Assembly (NCBI RefSeq): GCF_032098525.1
Contig: NZ_CP134890.1
Coordinates: 1,178,001-1,242,000, forward strand
DNA from: Flavobacterium sp. PMTSA4
GTDB lineage: Bacteria > Bacteroidota > Bacteroidia > Flavobacteriales > Flavobacteriaceae
DNA length: 64,000 nucleotides
Reading direction: 5' to 3'
Positions 36,001-45,000 of the stretch are shown here, piece after piece; the stretch's first letter is position 1, and every line of letters starts with the position of its first letter. The translations under genes and the position numbers were made by a program. The notes beneath the pieces were generated by a model. The model searched no databases, was not told the origin of the DNA, and saw nothing but the letters and a program-made list of their open reading frames with translations.

Positions 36001-39000
36001 TGGAGCAGTTCCGTTAGAACCTGTAAAGGTAACTGTAGGAGCAGTTCCATTAGTACACACTGTTGTAGTACCTGAAATAGTAGCAGTTGGTAATGGATTC
36101 ACTGTCAAAGTTACCGTGTTACTAGTCACAGCTGAACCACATGCAGGAGTTACCACCACATAGTAGTTTCCTGACTGTGCAACAGTAGCATTAACAAAAC
36201 TTAATGTAGCCGAAGTACCCACTGGAGAAACGTTTCCAACTTTATACCAGTTGTACTGTAATCCAGGTCCTGAAGCCGATACTGATAAGCTAGCCGTTTG
36301 ACCTGCACAAAACGTTTGAGCTGTTGGCTGAACAAAATTATTTACACCGCTCTGAACAGCAATAGAAACCGTTTTTGTATCCTTACAACCACTTGCAGCA
36401 GTAACAACCACTTGATAAGTTGTTGATACTGTTGGATTAACAGCTGGAGAAGCACTTGTAGTTGCTATTAAAGTAGCATCTGCTGGAGTAGCCGTCCAAG
36501 CGTAAGTAAATGTTGGTGCATTTGAAGGAACAAATCTATAAACTCTACCATTAGAAGGCTGACCTGAATTGGAATTGTTTGCAGATGAAGTACTGGTAGT
36601 ATTCGTAGAAACTGTTACACTACTGTAATTACCAGTCGAAGAACCTTTTATTCCAACTGATGCAGACATAGTTCCAGAATTCATACTGCCATAAACCATT
36701 TCAACATTATTTGTTGATTCATACAGCCACAATTGGAAGGTAGAATTAGCAGTACCAGTTGTGTTTCTAGGTATAGTAACAAACCATTCAATTACACAAA
36801 TTCTGTTCGGTGCAGTTCCAATTGTTTTAACTCTTATAGCACCGTCTGTACCTAATGCTAAATCATCCCAATATGCGGCTATTTTAGGTACATTAGTAGA
36901 ACTTGTCATTGAATTCGTAAACTGAGAAGAAGCTGTAGCTGATCCTAAAGTAATAAACCCATCTGGAGATGCTGAGAATTGTGTATAATTAGTACCATTG
37001 AAATTAAATGTAAATCCAATATTACTAGCAGCATATGGGGTATCATCATTTGGTCCTGAACCTATCAGTGTTGCACCACTCATAGAAGCAATTGAACCTG
37101 AAGTATTCGTTGAGAAATTATACAAGTTAGGTGTAGGAGTCGTAAATAATTGTGACCCTACTGCATTTAATTGAGCTGTACCATTAATACAAACAGACGA
37201 AACATCAGACGAAGCAGTAGCCGTAACAGCATTTCCAACAGTAACTATAACCGAAGCTTGTTTAGAACAACCTGTGGTAGTTCCAGTGACTGTATATGTT
37301 GTTTGACTAGCTGGAGCTACTGAAATACTTGCTGTTGAAGCACCTGTAGACCATGAATAACTATCAGCACCCGAAGCTGTTAGAGTTACTGCTGTGCCAC
37401 CACAAACAACCGTTCCGTTTGGCGTAGCAATAGCTACAGCAGGATTGTTGATTAACAATTGTGCCTGAGTTGAATTTGTATTAGGACAACCAACACCTGA
37501 TAAAGCAACTGCTCTGTAGAAATAAGTTCCTGCAGGAGAAATAGCTCCTGTAGTATCCAAATGAAGTGTAGCCGTATCAAAGTCTGAATAAGTTATACCT
37601 GCAGGACCTGCAGCACTTGTAATAGTAGTCCAGTTAGCATCATTAGCACCCCCAACTGTTGAAAACTGCCATTGGTACCCTAATGTATTTGAAGCACTTG
37701 CTGTGAAACTAGCCGAACCTCCACTGTAACAAACCGTTTGATTTGTTGGGTGAGTTCCAATAGTTGCAGGTACACTTACATTGATATAGGCAGCAGGTGA
37801 AACTGGTGAATTAGCAGGACCAACCACCATTACTAAATAACCTGCACCATTATGATTTGAAGTACTCACGTTAGAAACGGTTAATGTTGCAGTATTTGCT
37901 CCACTATAGTCTCCACCATTTACGATAGGATTATCAAAATCAACACCTTCTTCTGTTACTTCGAACCAGAAATACTCATCAACATCCCCAACTGGCACAA
38001 CAGTAAATTGAGCCTGACCTCCGTTACACAAATTAACGTTAGAAGGATTAGTGGCAATACCTGTATTTCCTACTTTCAATAAAGCTATGGTAGAATTTAT
38101 AGGACTAGGACAAGGTGCACTACCCGTAATTCGACAACGGAATCTGTAGTTATTCATACTTGATGTAGTAGCAGAAATAGTTAATGTAGGAGAATTTATC
38201 CCACTATAAACACCTCCTGTTGGAACAGGATTGAATGAACCTGAACCTATAGCATATAACCATTGATACGAAACTATAGTTCCTGTTGCTTCAACCGTAA
38301 AAGAAGCCGATGAACCCGTAATTGAATTAACAGGAGTTGCCGGATTTGACGTTATTTGAATAGGGTTACTTACCGTAATTGGATAGTTGGATACCGAACT
38401 ACAACCATTTTCCGAAACGGTATAGGTAATTGTTGTTGCACCTGCATCAACACCTGTTACGGTTCCAAAATTTACTGTAGCCACTGCAGGATTAGACGAA
38501 TCCCAAACTCCATTAGCGGTTCCATTTGTCAAAGCAATTGAATCTGTTCCACAAATTGCATTTAAACCATCCAACTGCTCAATAGGAGTAATTGCTGGAA
38601 AAGGTCTTGTTTCAAAATTGGTTGCAGTATTAAACGAACCATTTGTACCAGTTACTGTGATATAACCAGTTACATCACCAGCTGGAACCGTAGCTTGTAT
38701 TGTTGTTGAATTAACAACCGTTACATTAGTAGCAGCTATTCCATTGAAGTAAACTGAACCACCCGCCGCAAAGTTTGCACCAGTAATTGTTACCACGCTA
38801 CCACCTGCTTGTCCACAAACAAAAGTTGGAGTGAAACTTGAAACTGAAGGCGGAATATTTTCAACTGTGATATCATCTAAATTTAAATACCACCCATCTG
38901 CTGGATCATTCTCTCTAACAAAAGCTAAATAAATATTCCCTGAAAAAGCACTTAAATCAACAATATATTCTACATAACTAGTTGAACTTATTAAAGTAGA

Positions 39001-41790
39001 AGGAAAAGCAGTTGCAGTAAAATTAGCAATAGATGTTCCTGTAGTTGAAACTTTAACCGATATTTCATCTGGTTCTCCTGTAGTATTTGAACGCACCCAA
39101 AATTTTAATCTTTTAGGTGTTGTTCCTATTGATAACTGAGGTGTAATTAAATAATCTTGATTGGATGAATTAAAATCAGTATAAAGTCTAGCACTTTGAG
39201 ATCCTGTTCTTGGATTTGTAGTTGAAATTCCCCAAAAATCGCCGTCTGCATTTCCATCAATTACTCTGAAACAAGGTAATGTTGTTGAACTAGTTTCAAA
39301 CGTTTCTGTCCAAGGGAAAGAAGTTACAGGATTACAAAGAGTAGCAAAATTAACAGAAGACCAACTACTAGTATCATCTGGTCCACAAACTGCTCTTAAA
39401 TAAGCAGTATACAATGTTCCTGCATCAAGAGTATTAATTGTTACACTTACAGATCCCGATAAAGCAGTACCCGAAGCAACCAAACCTGTTGCACCACTTC
39501 CTGCAGCACCACTTGTTCTTATTTCATATTCATAACCTGAACCTGGTAAACTTGCCGGAGCACTCCAATTTAAAGTTGCAGAAGTTGTTGTTTGCCCTGT
39601 TACAGTTAAACCTGTTGGATTAAGACAAGGTATTTTCACTCTTAACGTGAAATCTCCTCTGTTTGCTGTTGATGTAGAAAATACTCTTATCTTATAAACT
39701 GTGTTAGCGGTAAGCGTAATATTTGCTGCAGCTCCACTTGTTGTACAACTTACTTGAGTCAAAGATCCACAACTTCCAGAATAAACGGCATAACCCACCA
39801 AAGCTGTAGAAGTTGGTATAGCAGAAATTTCTAATACCGTATTTGAACCTGAGTTGAAAGTATACCATGAATCATAAAATGTTCCAAATGAAGAACCACA
39901 AGTAGGATAAGAATCCGCAGATGGTGTAGCACATGTATTATTAGTGTTTAATGGTGTACCCACTAAAACGGTAGCTGCGGTTGCACACTCATCATTTCCT
40001 GTAGCAGGTGTACAAGCAGGTGTACAAGTTAAAGTAAGAACTATATCCGCTGTTGGAGTAGTTGCTGACCATGAATATAATAATATGTAGTAACTAACTC
40101 CATTAGTAGTAGGTATTGCAACTTCAGCTCTAAGACCAACAGTATCATCATTACCTCCCAAACATGTTAAAGAACCACAAGTTCCACTGTAAACAGCCAA
40201 TCTTGTATCCACATTTGTAGGTGAAGAACCTGTAGAAATTACAACATCCTGACCATCACCAGTAAATTTATACCATATACCTGCTGAATTTTGAGTAGTA
40301 ACTCCAGAAATACCACAAACAGCTTGGCTCTCATTAGTAGAACCGACTAAAGATGTAGTAATACTACCTCCACAAGCAATAGAAATTGCTCCAGAACAAG
40401 CATCGTTAAATAGCGGTACTGTAATTTGCTGAGTAGCCCAAGCACTTACATCTGGTGATGTACAAATTGATCTAACATGCAGATAATATACTTGACCCAC
40501 AGCATACGAACCTGAAACAGAAACTCCTGATGCACCAGCAGTTCCACTAGTTGGTGGAGTTGCAGATGTAGTAAATGCATACTCATATCCATTTGCTGGA
40601 GGTGTCCCAGGAGCATTCCAAGTTAGAGTTGCTAAAGTAGGAGTAAAAGAAACCGCTAAAGCTGATGGTGGTGTACAAGTAGGTGCTAAACCAACAGCAA
40701 TATCATCAACATACAAGTTAAATTGATCAGCAGCAGAGTAAGCATTAAAACCTATGTAGTAAACACCTGAACTAGCTGGTGTAAAATAAACTGTATTAGT
40801 TGATGGATTTCCACCTGCAACATTTGGATGGTTAGCTAATACGTTAGTCATTGCGGTATTTAAAGCACTAGTACCAAAAGCTACTCTAAGTTTTTCAACA
40901 TAGGTGGTACTATTATTTCCATATTTATAAGTAACTGAATATGCTGTACCTCCAACTAAATTAAGAGGAGCGGTATAAAACCATGCATTTGCAGCACTAG
41001 AAGAATTATAAGCATATTGTAATACTTTACTAGCGAAACCATTTCCAGAAACACTAGCTGTAGTCCAGTTATTTCCTGTACCAGCATTTTGTGATGTTGT
41101 ACAAGTTGGTAAAGCTGGAGTGATAACTGACTCAAAGTTTTGAGTATAAGGCACAGATACTGCCACACAAGGTGCAGCTGGAGCTGTAATTGTAAAGGTA
41201 CCTGCGCAAGGACTATTTGGAGTAGGCCACGTATCAAACCAAATATAGTACTCTGTACCTGCAGTTAATGTTACTGCTAAAGACTTACTAGTTGACGAAC
41301 TACTTACACTATTTATATAAGTACCGCCTGAACTTGGGCATCCTTGATAAACAAAAATTGACGACCAAGATTGACCAGAGTAAGCAATAGTGTAGGAACC
41401 TGTTAACGTTGGAGTAATTTTATAAAGAGCTTCATTTCCTCCTTTATAATCTCCATTTCCTCCCGTGGTATTTGCTGAAGTTAAATCATTAGTACCTCCA
41501 CAAACCAATGCCTGATTAGTGGGTAAAGCAGCCGGTGAAAGTTGTATTGCTGAAGGACAAGTTGTAACAGCAACTGAAACTTTTTTAACATTACTATTGG
41601 CTTTTATACCATCATCTCCTTTGGGGTTTGTTCCAAATGTAATAGTACAAGACAACAATAACGTACACAAAAAACTAGCTTTAGCATGTTTTCCAACTGA
41701 ACTATTGGAAGACACATTCACTAGAAATTCTGAGAATTTTTTGAGCCACGTTCCTGAACGTGTACTCACCTTAGTGTAGTAATTCATCAT
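33067..41790 (-). CDS. Giant multi-domain secreted protein with T9SS type A sorting domain
   Basis: 2907 residues. The N-terminal region is long (about 33 polar residues before the hydrophobic core SFLCTLLLSCTITFG). Domains recognised by eye: cleaved-adhesin/MAM-like (about 214-367), fibronectin type III-like (374-455), two PPC-like or Cys-rich segments (about 460-720), FN3 (723-808), MAM-like (about 823-975), IPT/TIG (980-1060), Ig-like repeats, a module with IGFTFNFNGTNYTQF (about 1557-1750), further Ig-like repeats, GEVED domain with GEFEDYN (2047-2176), two tandem Ig-like repeats, and a type A sorting domain (last 85 residues, YPNPFAENF and YPSGVYNVIV). Probably a surface adhesin or filament; function is inferred from architecture only. 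Confidence 0.9.
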   Translation of the reverse strand: MMNYYTKVSTRSGTWLKKFSEFLVNVSSNSSVGKHAKASFLCTLLLSCTITFGTNPKGDDGIKANSNVKKVSVAVTTCPSAIQLSPAALPTNQALVCGGTNDLTSANTTGGNGDYKGGNEALYKITPTLTGSYTIAYSGQSWSSIFVYQGCPSSGGTYINSVSSSSTSKSLAVTLTAGTEYYIWFDTWPTPNSPCAGTFTITAPAAPCVAVSVPYTQNFESVITPALPTCTTSQNAGTGNNWTTASVSGNGFASKVLQYAYNSSSAANAWFYTAPLNLVGGTAYSVTYKYGNNSTTYVEKLRVAFGTSALNTAMTNVLANHPNVAGGNPSTNTVYFTPASSGVYYIGFNAYSAADQFNLYVDDIAVGLAPTCTPPSALAVSFTPTLATLTWNAPGTPPANGYEYAFTTSATPPTSGTAGASGVSVSGSYAVGQVYYLHVRSICTSPDVSAWATQQITVPLFNDACSGAISIACGGSITTSLVGSTNESQAVCGISGVTTQNSAGIWYKFTGDGQDVVISTGSSPTNVDTRLAVYSGTCGSLTCLGGNDDTVGLRAEVAIPTTNGVSYYILLYSWSATTPTADIVLTLTCTPACTPATGNDECATAATVLVGTPLNTNNTCATPSADSYPTCGSSFGTFYDSWYTFNSGSNTVLEISAIPTSTALVGYAVYSGSCGSLTQVSCTTSGAAANITLTANTVYKIRVFSTSTANRGDFTLRVKIPCLNPTGLTVTGQTTTSATLNWSAPASLPGSGYEYEIRTSGAAGSGATGLVASGTALSGSVSVTINTLDAGTLYTAYLRAVCGPDDTSSWSSVNFATLCNPVTSFPWTETFETSSTTLPCFRVIDGNADGDFWGISTTNPRTGSQSARLYTDFNSSNQDYLITPQLSIGTTPKRLKFWVRSNTTGEPDEISVKVSTTGTSIANFTATAFPSTLISSTSYVEYIVDLSAFSGNIYLAFVRENDPADGWYLNLDDITVENIPPSVSSFTPTFVCGQAGGSVVTITGANFAAGGSVYFNGIAATNVTVVNSTTIQATVPAGDVTGYITVTGTNGSFNTATNFETRPFPAITPIEQLDGLNAICGTDSIALTNGTANGVWDSSNPAVATVNFGTVTGVDAGATTITYTVSENGCSSVSNYPITVSNPIQITSNPATPVNSITGSSASFTVEATGTIVSYQWLYAIGSGSFNPVPTGGVYSGINSPTLTISATTSSMNNYRFRCRITGSAPCPSPINSTIALLKVGNTGIATNPSNVNLCNGGQAQFTVVPVGDVDEYFWFEVTEEGVDFDNPIVNGGDYSGANTATLTVSNVSTSNHNGAGYLVMVVGPANSPVSPAAYINVSVPATIGTHPTNQTVCYSGGSASFTASASNTLGYQWQFSTVGGANDANWTTITSAAGPAGITYSDFDTATLHLDTTGAISPAGTYFYRAVALSGVGCPNTNSTQAQLLINNPAVAIATPNGTVVCGGTAVTLTASGADSYSWSTGASTASISVAPASQTTYTVTGTTTGCSKQASVIVTVGNAVTATASSDVSSVCINGTAQLNAVGSQLFTTPTPNLYNFSTNTSGSIASMSGATLIGSGPNDDTPYAASNIGFTFNFNGTNYTQFSASPDGFITLGSATASSQFTNSMTSSTNVPKIAAYWDDLALGTDGAIRVKTIGTAPNRICVIEWFVTIPRNTTGTANSTFQLWLYESTNNVEMVYGSMNSGTMSASVGIKGSSTGNYSSVTVSTNTTSTSSANNSNSGQPSNGRVYRFVPSNAPTFTYAWTATPADATLIATTSASPAVNPTVSTTYQVVVTAASGCKDTKTVSIAVQSGVNNFVQPTAQTFCAGQTASLSVSASGPGLQYNWYKVGNVSPVGTSATLSFVNATVAQSGNYYVVVTPACGSAVTSNTVTLTVNPLPTATISGTTTVCTNGTAPTVTFTGSNGTAPYTFTYTINGGSDLTIVSNASGVATLVAPIVSSGTYVYALKSVQGQLCSQSVTGQSATITVNAAPTPVAISGTNVLCANSNPVLLTASGGTTNQSYCSPFSVSNTGSTGDYLNNFTFANLTNNNSGDAASDYTYYSGLTANVVANGTTAYPISLQAGGTTSLYTQQFRVWIDFNQNGIFETSESVYATTTATFAPSSATGTVVIPTTALNGITRMRVASKYSSAVADTESCSIPSFGEFEDYNVSITGGVSAPLVVWSSANGGLFTDAAGTTAYNGTTPRNTIYARPTASGDVTAIVTNNSGCSNSGSFAITVNPVPTASISGTTAVCHNSASPSVTFTGANASAPYTFTYSLTNVATNTTTSHTVTTTTGNSVTVVAPTNVVGTFVYDLLSVQDSSSTACSQAQSGSATVTVNPLPTATIAGTTQVCQNDTAPLVTFTGANGTAPYTFTYKLNNGSNQTVVSTGNSATVAAPTGVAGTFAYTLVSVQDSSSSTCSQAQAGTATIVVHPTPMVTTVLTNQYYYSGFATAAIPLSGTPSGVTFNITGGAAAGLPNMTVTDAIPSFIPTAVPATVTVTPVANGCTGIPKTYQIIFNPVVVNILSNHCGSVNNGLNNQIQANSVTVPGYTTTGYRFEITNLSTGEVAYVDTVQSHFKLTDTNIYAYGTTYAIRAAAYLNGQLQGYFGNTCNLTTASVQTTKVINSQCGATLAAINSSINADVVNSTNLYRFRVARADAPTTYYYVERTVANFNLTMVAGLPLTFDTEYKVDVQIRVKLAGFEAWSQFGQVCSIFTPAAPIAGLTDTYCDEYHVTSSSQLIYAISFANATEYKFRLDDGNGNILYATSATNSFSLNMVSGWAPNTLYAVAVSMKLFGSYTDFELSKNCSILTPQPARLAATPFSAVAYPNPFAENFKINVKSSNDGQIDIKVYDMVGRLVEQRTAMFNEIDTVTIGDSYPSGVYNVIVSQNEDVKTVRVIKR
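34475..35067 (-). repeat. Two adjacent approximately 100-residue repeats inside the 2907-residue protein (third copy at about 35815-36102)
   Basis: Each unit starts NPLPTATIAGTTQVC or a close variant (NPVPTASISGTTAVC, NPLPTATISGTTTVC), contains VTFTGANGTAPYTFTY, and ends in SVQDSSS-CSQA followed by ATVTV. The copies at 35067-34764 and 34764-34475 are directly joined. The third copy lies upstream in the gene, separated by the GEVED segment. They are Ig-like cell-surface repeats. Boundaries are approximate. Confidence 0.75.
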
Positions 41791-41802
41791 ATTTAAAAAT
41801 TG

Positions 41803-41826
41803 GGTTAATAATTAGGTTAATAATTG
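41803..41826. repeat. Tandem 12-bp repeat upstream of the giant type A gene
   Basis: GGTTAATAATTA at 41803-41814 is followed at once by GGTTAATAATTG at 41815-41826, 13 bases from the start codon of the gene ending at 33067. It may be a regulator site or chance in AT-rich DNA. Confidence 0.5.
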
Positions 41827-41918
41827 CTTTAAAATTGAAATTATAAAATCGAATTTATAGATTTAAATAAATATTGCTTAACAATTAGGTTACTTTTCGA
41901 TAAAATAACCAAAAAAAA

Positions 41919-41983
41919 CGTTAAAAAAAAGACAGCTTTTCCATCCCACTATATAATGTAGGAAAAAAGCAAGAATGTCTTTT
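41919..41983 (-). terminator. Long imperfect hairpin with T-run
   Basis: AAAAGACA with GCTTTTCC (41927-41942) pairs with GGAAAAAAGC and TGTCTTTT (41961-41983) around a loop. On the minus strand the 3' arm runs into eight T. It may act as a second terminator after the hairpin at 42003-42032, insulating the two giant genes. Confidence 0.6.
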
Positions 41984-42002
41984 GGAAGTATAAAATATAA
42001 AA

Positions 42003-42032
42003 ACGCCTAATAATACCCTCACTATTAGGCGT
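42003..42032 (-). terminator. Intrinsic terminator of the 1799-residue protein gene
   Basis: Perfect 10-bp stem ACGCCTAATA / TATTAGGCGT with a 10-base loop. On the minus strand it is followed by T-rich sequence and lies 9 bases after the stop codon at 42042. Confidence 0.85.
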
Positions 42033-42041
42033 ACTTATCTT

Positions 42042-45000
42042 TTAATATACTACTTTTTTGGTAACGATTTCACCATTTTCAGAGACCACTTTGACCAGTA
42101 ACACTTGTTGTGTTTCAGGCAAATTAGTGAATGATGCATTAGTAGAATGTATTGGGCTTTGGGAGGCCAATAAACGTCCGCGTATGTCAAATACGCTCAC
42201 GGATTTTAAATTTATAATTCCGGTTGCAATGTGCAATCCTGTATCATTTTTATACACAATCACAGTATCATCATTAAATACTGGGTTGTTTACACCCAAT
42301 GCACTGCTGGTATATCTCAGAACAAAGCGGGTATCAAACGTCCCTATCTCAGTAGTAAACGTATATGGTGACTCTTTTAAGTCGTGAATAACCCCTAATA
42401 GGGTATCCTCTAAATATATGGTTTGCGAAGTAAACAAGCCATCAAATGCGGATAACGAAATGGTATACGAAGAAGCTATAGTTGATTTATATCCAAGAGG
42501 TAATGTTTCTGTAACATCAAAAGGCAGCATTCTTCCTTGTATACTCAATTTAGTATCTTCTACAGTAGTATACATTGTTATACTATTACCTGCATCAACT
42601 AATTTTCCATCGAATAAACGATCCATACCATTGGTTGCAGTTTCAATATATCCTACTAAAATTTGTTTAAAGCCATTTTGACTATCGGCAATATTTAACC
42701 AATAACGGTGTTTCTCCAGATCAGAAACCGTACTTGACTGAGAAGTGTTATTTGTTGTTCTGTAAAAATTAGTATTATTACCTGCCGCACGCATCGCGTT
42801 GGTAAACGTTGCCGTTCCATTGCTTAATCCTTCTACAAAGAATCCTTGTCCTGAAGCGATATAGCCTGTTGGGTTACTACTATTCCCTGATAAAACCGGA
42901 CCTGAGTATGTTCCTGCTGAACCTGTTCTATTATACAAGGCGTAATCAGCCGGATTATAGGAATATGGTGCTGTAGATTGCGAATTATGTGTCCAAAAAA
43001 ACAAGGTACCGTTCAAGCTAGGATTCGCATCTATAAAATCATCTGCCTTTAAAGCACTTGGATAAGGATTACCTATTAAATTCATTTGCATAGCTCCACC
43101 TACTACAGGTACAGAAATGGAACCATTATTAGGTACTCCAAAAAATGCTGCTGTGTGCACTGATGGAGAATTTGGCAATGGTGCTGGCGGAGGCAAATTA
43201 AAGAAAGTTGGTGCTCTGAAAATATATCCTTTTCCTGGTATCATATTTCCTGAAGGATTAAAATAAAGCCATGCATTATTGGCTGAATCATATTCATAGG
43301 CTAATGAAGTTGGCGAGCTTGGCGATACCGCCAACAAGGTTTGTGTATTTACTGGAGTAGACCAATAGGTGTAATCGTATCGGAACATTGGTGCTGTATC
43401 TCTTTTTGAGGTAATGTTTCCTGTGTTTCCACCCGAGTAAACTCCAACTCCATTGGTTACTGCATTAACCTGATACAAACTGGCATCATCTTCAAAAGTT
43501 AACGAACCACCATTTACCGTAACTGCATTTTGCACAGTAAGCGTATGATTGGTATTAAATACAACGTTTCCGCTGGTTACTATAACACTACAAGCTGTTA
43601 AATCGCCTGTTGAAGAATAGTTTCCTTGAAATTCTGCAGCAATAGTTGCAGTAGGACCTGTACCGTTAGACCAAGTGGCACCATTCCAGGTAGCTTTAGT
43701 TACGGTAATAGTAACTACATTTGAATATCCTGTACAACTTCCATTTGAAATTACCGCTCTAAAATAACGGGTAGCGGTTAAGGTACCTATTTGTGCTGTG
43801 GTTAAGGTTGCTGCATTACTTGATGCAATATCAACCACACTGCCTGCAGGTGTAAAACTTGCGTTAGGGCAATACTGCCATTTAACTACAGAACCTGAAA
43901 ATCCTGTCAAGGTCAAATCGGATACAATACCACTACAAGCATTTTGGTCTGAAGAAGCGGTACCTGTATTGAATGGTGTAACTGTTACGGTTACTGGTTG
44001 CGTAGTAGTACATACCGGCGAAGAAGTACTTGCACTAGCCGTATAAGTGGTATCTGCTGAAGGCAATGCATAGACCGTAGCTGCTGCATTACCTAAAACA
44101 TAAGGTACAGTTCCTGCAGCATCGGTATATAAATTAGTAGCTGGCGACCAAGTAATAGCCGTTGTAGTACTTCCGGTCACCAAGAAATTATCAATCGCCC
44201 ATACATAACCCCAAGAAGCAACGTATTTGAAACGCACTTGTAAGTTAGTCATACCCAAGTAAGGCGCTAAATTATAAGATACGTTTACAAAACCTGTCGG
44301 AGTTCCCTGCGCTGTGGTTCCAGGTGTATTTCCCCAACTTTGTAAAACAGTAGAAGTTAAGAATCCGTCATTTGATATCTCAACCACACCACTACCGTTT
44401 ATCCATGGTTTATAGTAATGGTAAAAACTAAGTGTAGCATTAGTATATCCTCCCAAACTGAATACAGGCGAAGTTAATATAGTATTGGTAGAAGAACCAC
44501 TACCTCCTGCATCTGAATTGGAAATGTAGAATTGTGTAGCATCGTTACTTACTACTGAGGTAATACCCGAGGCACCGCCAGGGTTATATCCTGAGTTTTG
44601 AATACCCCATGATGTAATTGGAACACCAGTATTTGTTACCGTCCATCCTGAAGCACCCGTGTTAAAGTTTTCATTCACTATGGAAACTCCAGAAACAACA
44701 CCTCCACTAGAAGTTAGTGCTACAGGTGTAGTACCCGATTGACATACACTAGGAGAAGCTGGCGTTATCGTAATTGGTGTTGGAATTGGATTGGTGTTGT
44801 ATACATAAGTAACCGTTCTAACACTAAATGGTGATACCGTTTGAGTAGCTGTTAAAGTATAGGTTGTTGTTGCTGAATTGGTAAATGTGTAACCCGTTCC
44901 AGCACTACCTGTAACCCCAATATTAGGCGACCATGAATAGGTATTGTAATTGGACAATGGAGAAGTAATTGTAATCACTGGTGAGTTGGTACCCGCACAA

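Noticed and set aside
33895..41779. Plus-strand ORFs opposite the 2907-residue gene (for example 33895-34089, 41519-41779)
   Set aside because: They are antisense shadows of the long minus-strand frame, with low-complexity translations.
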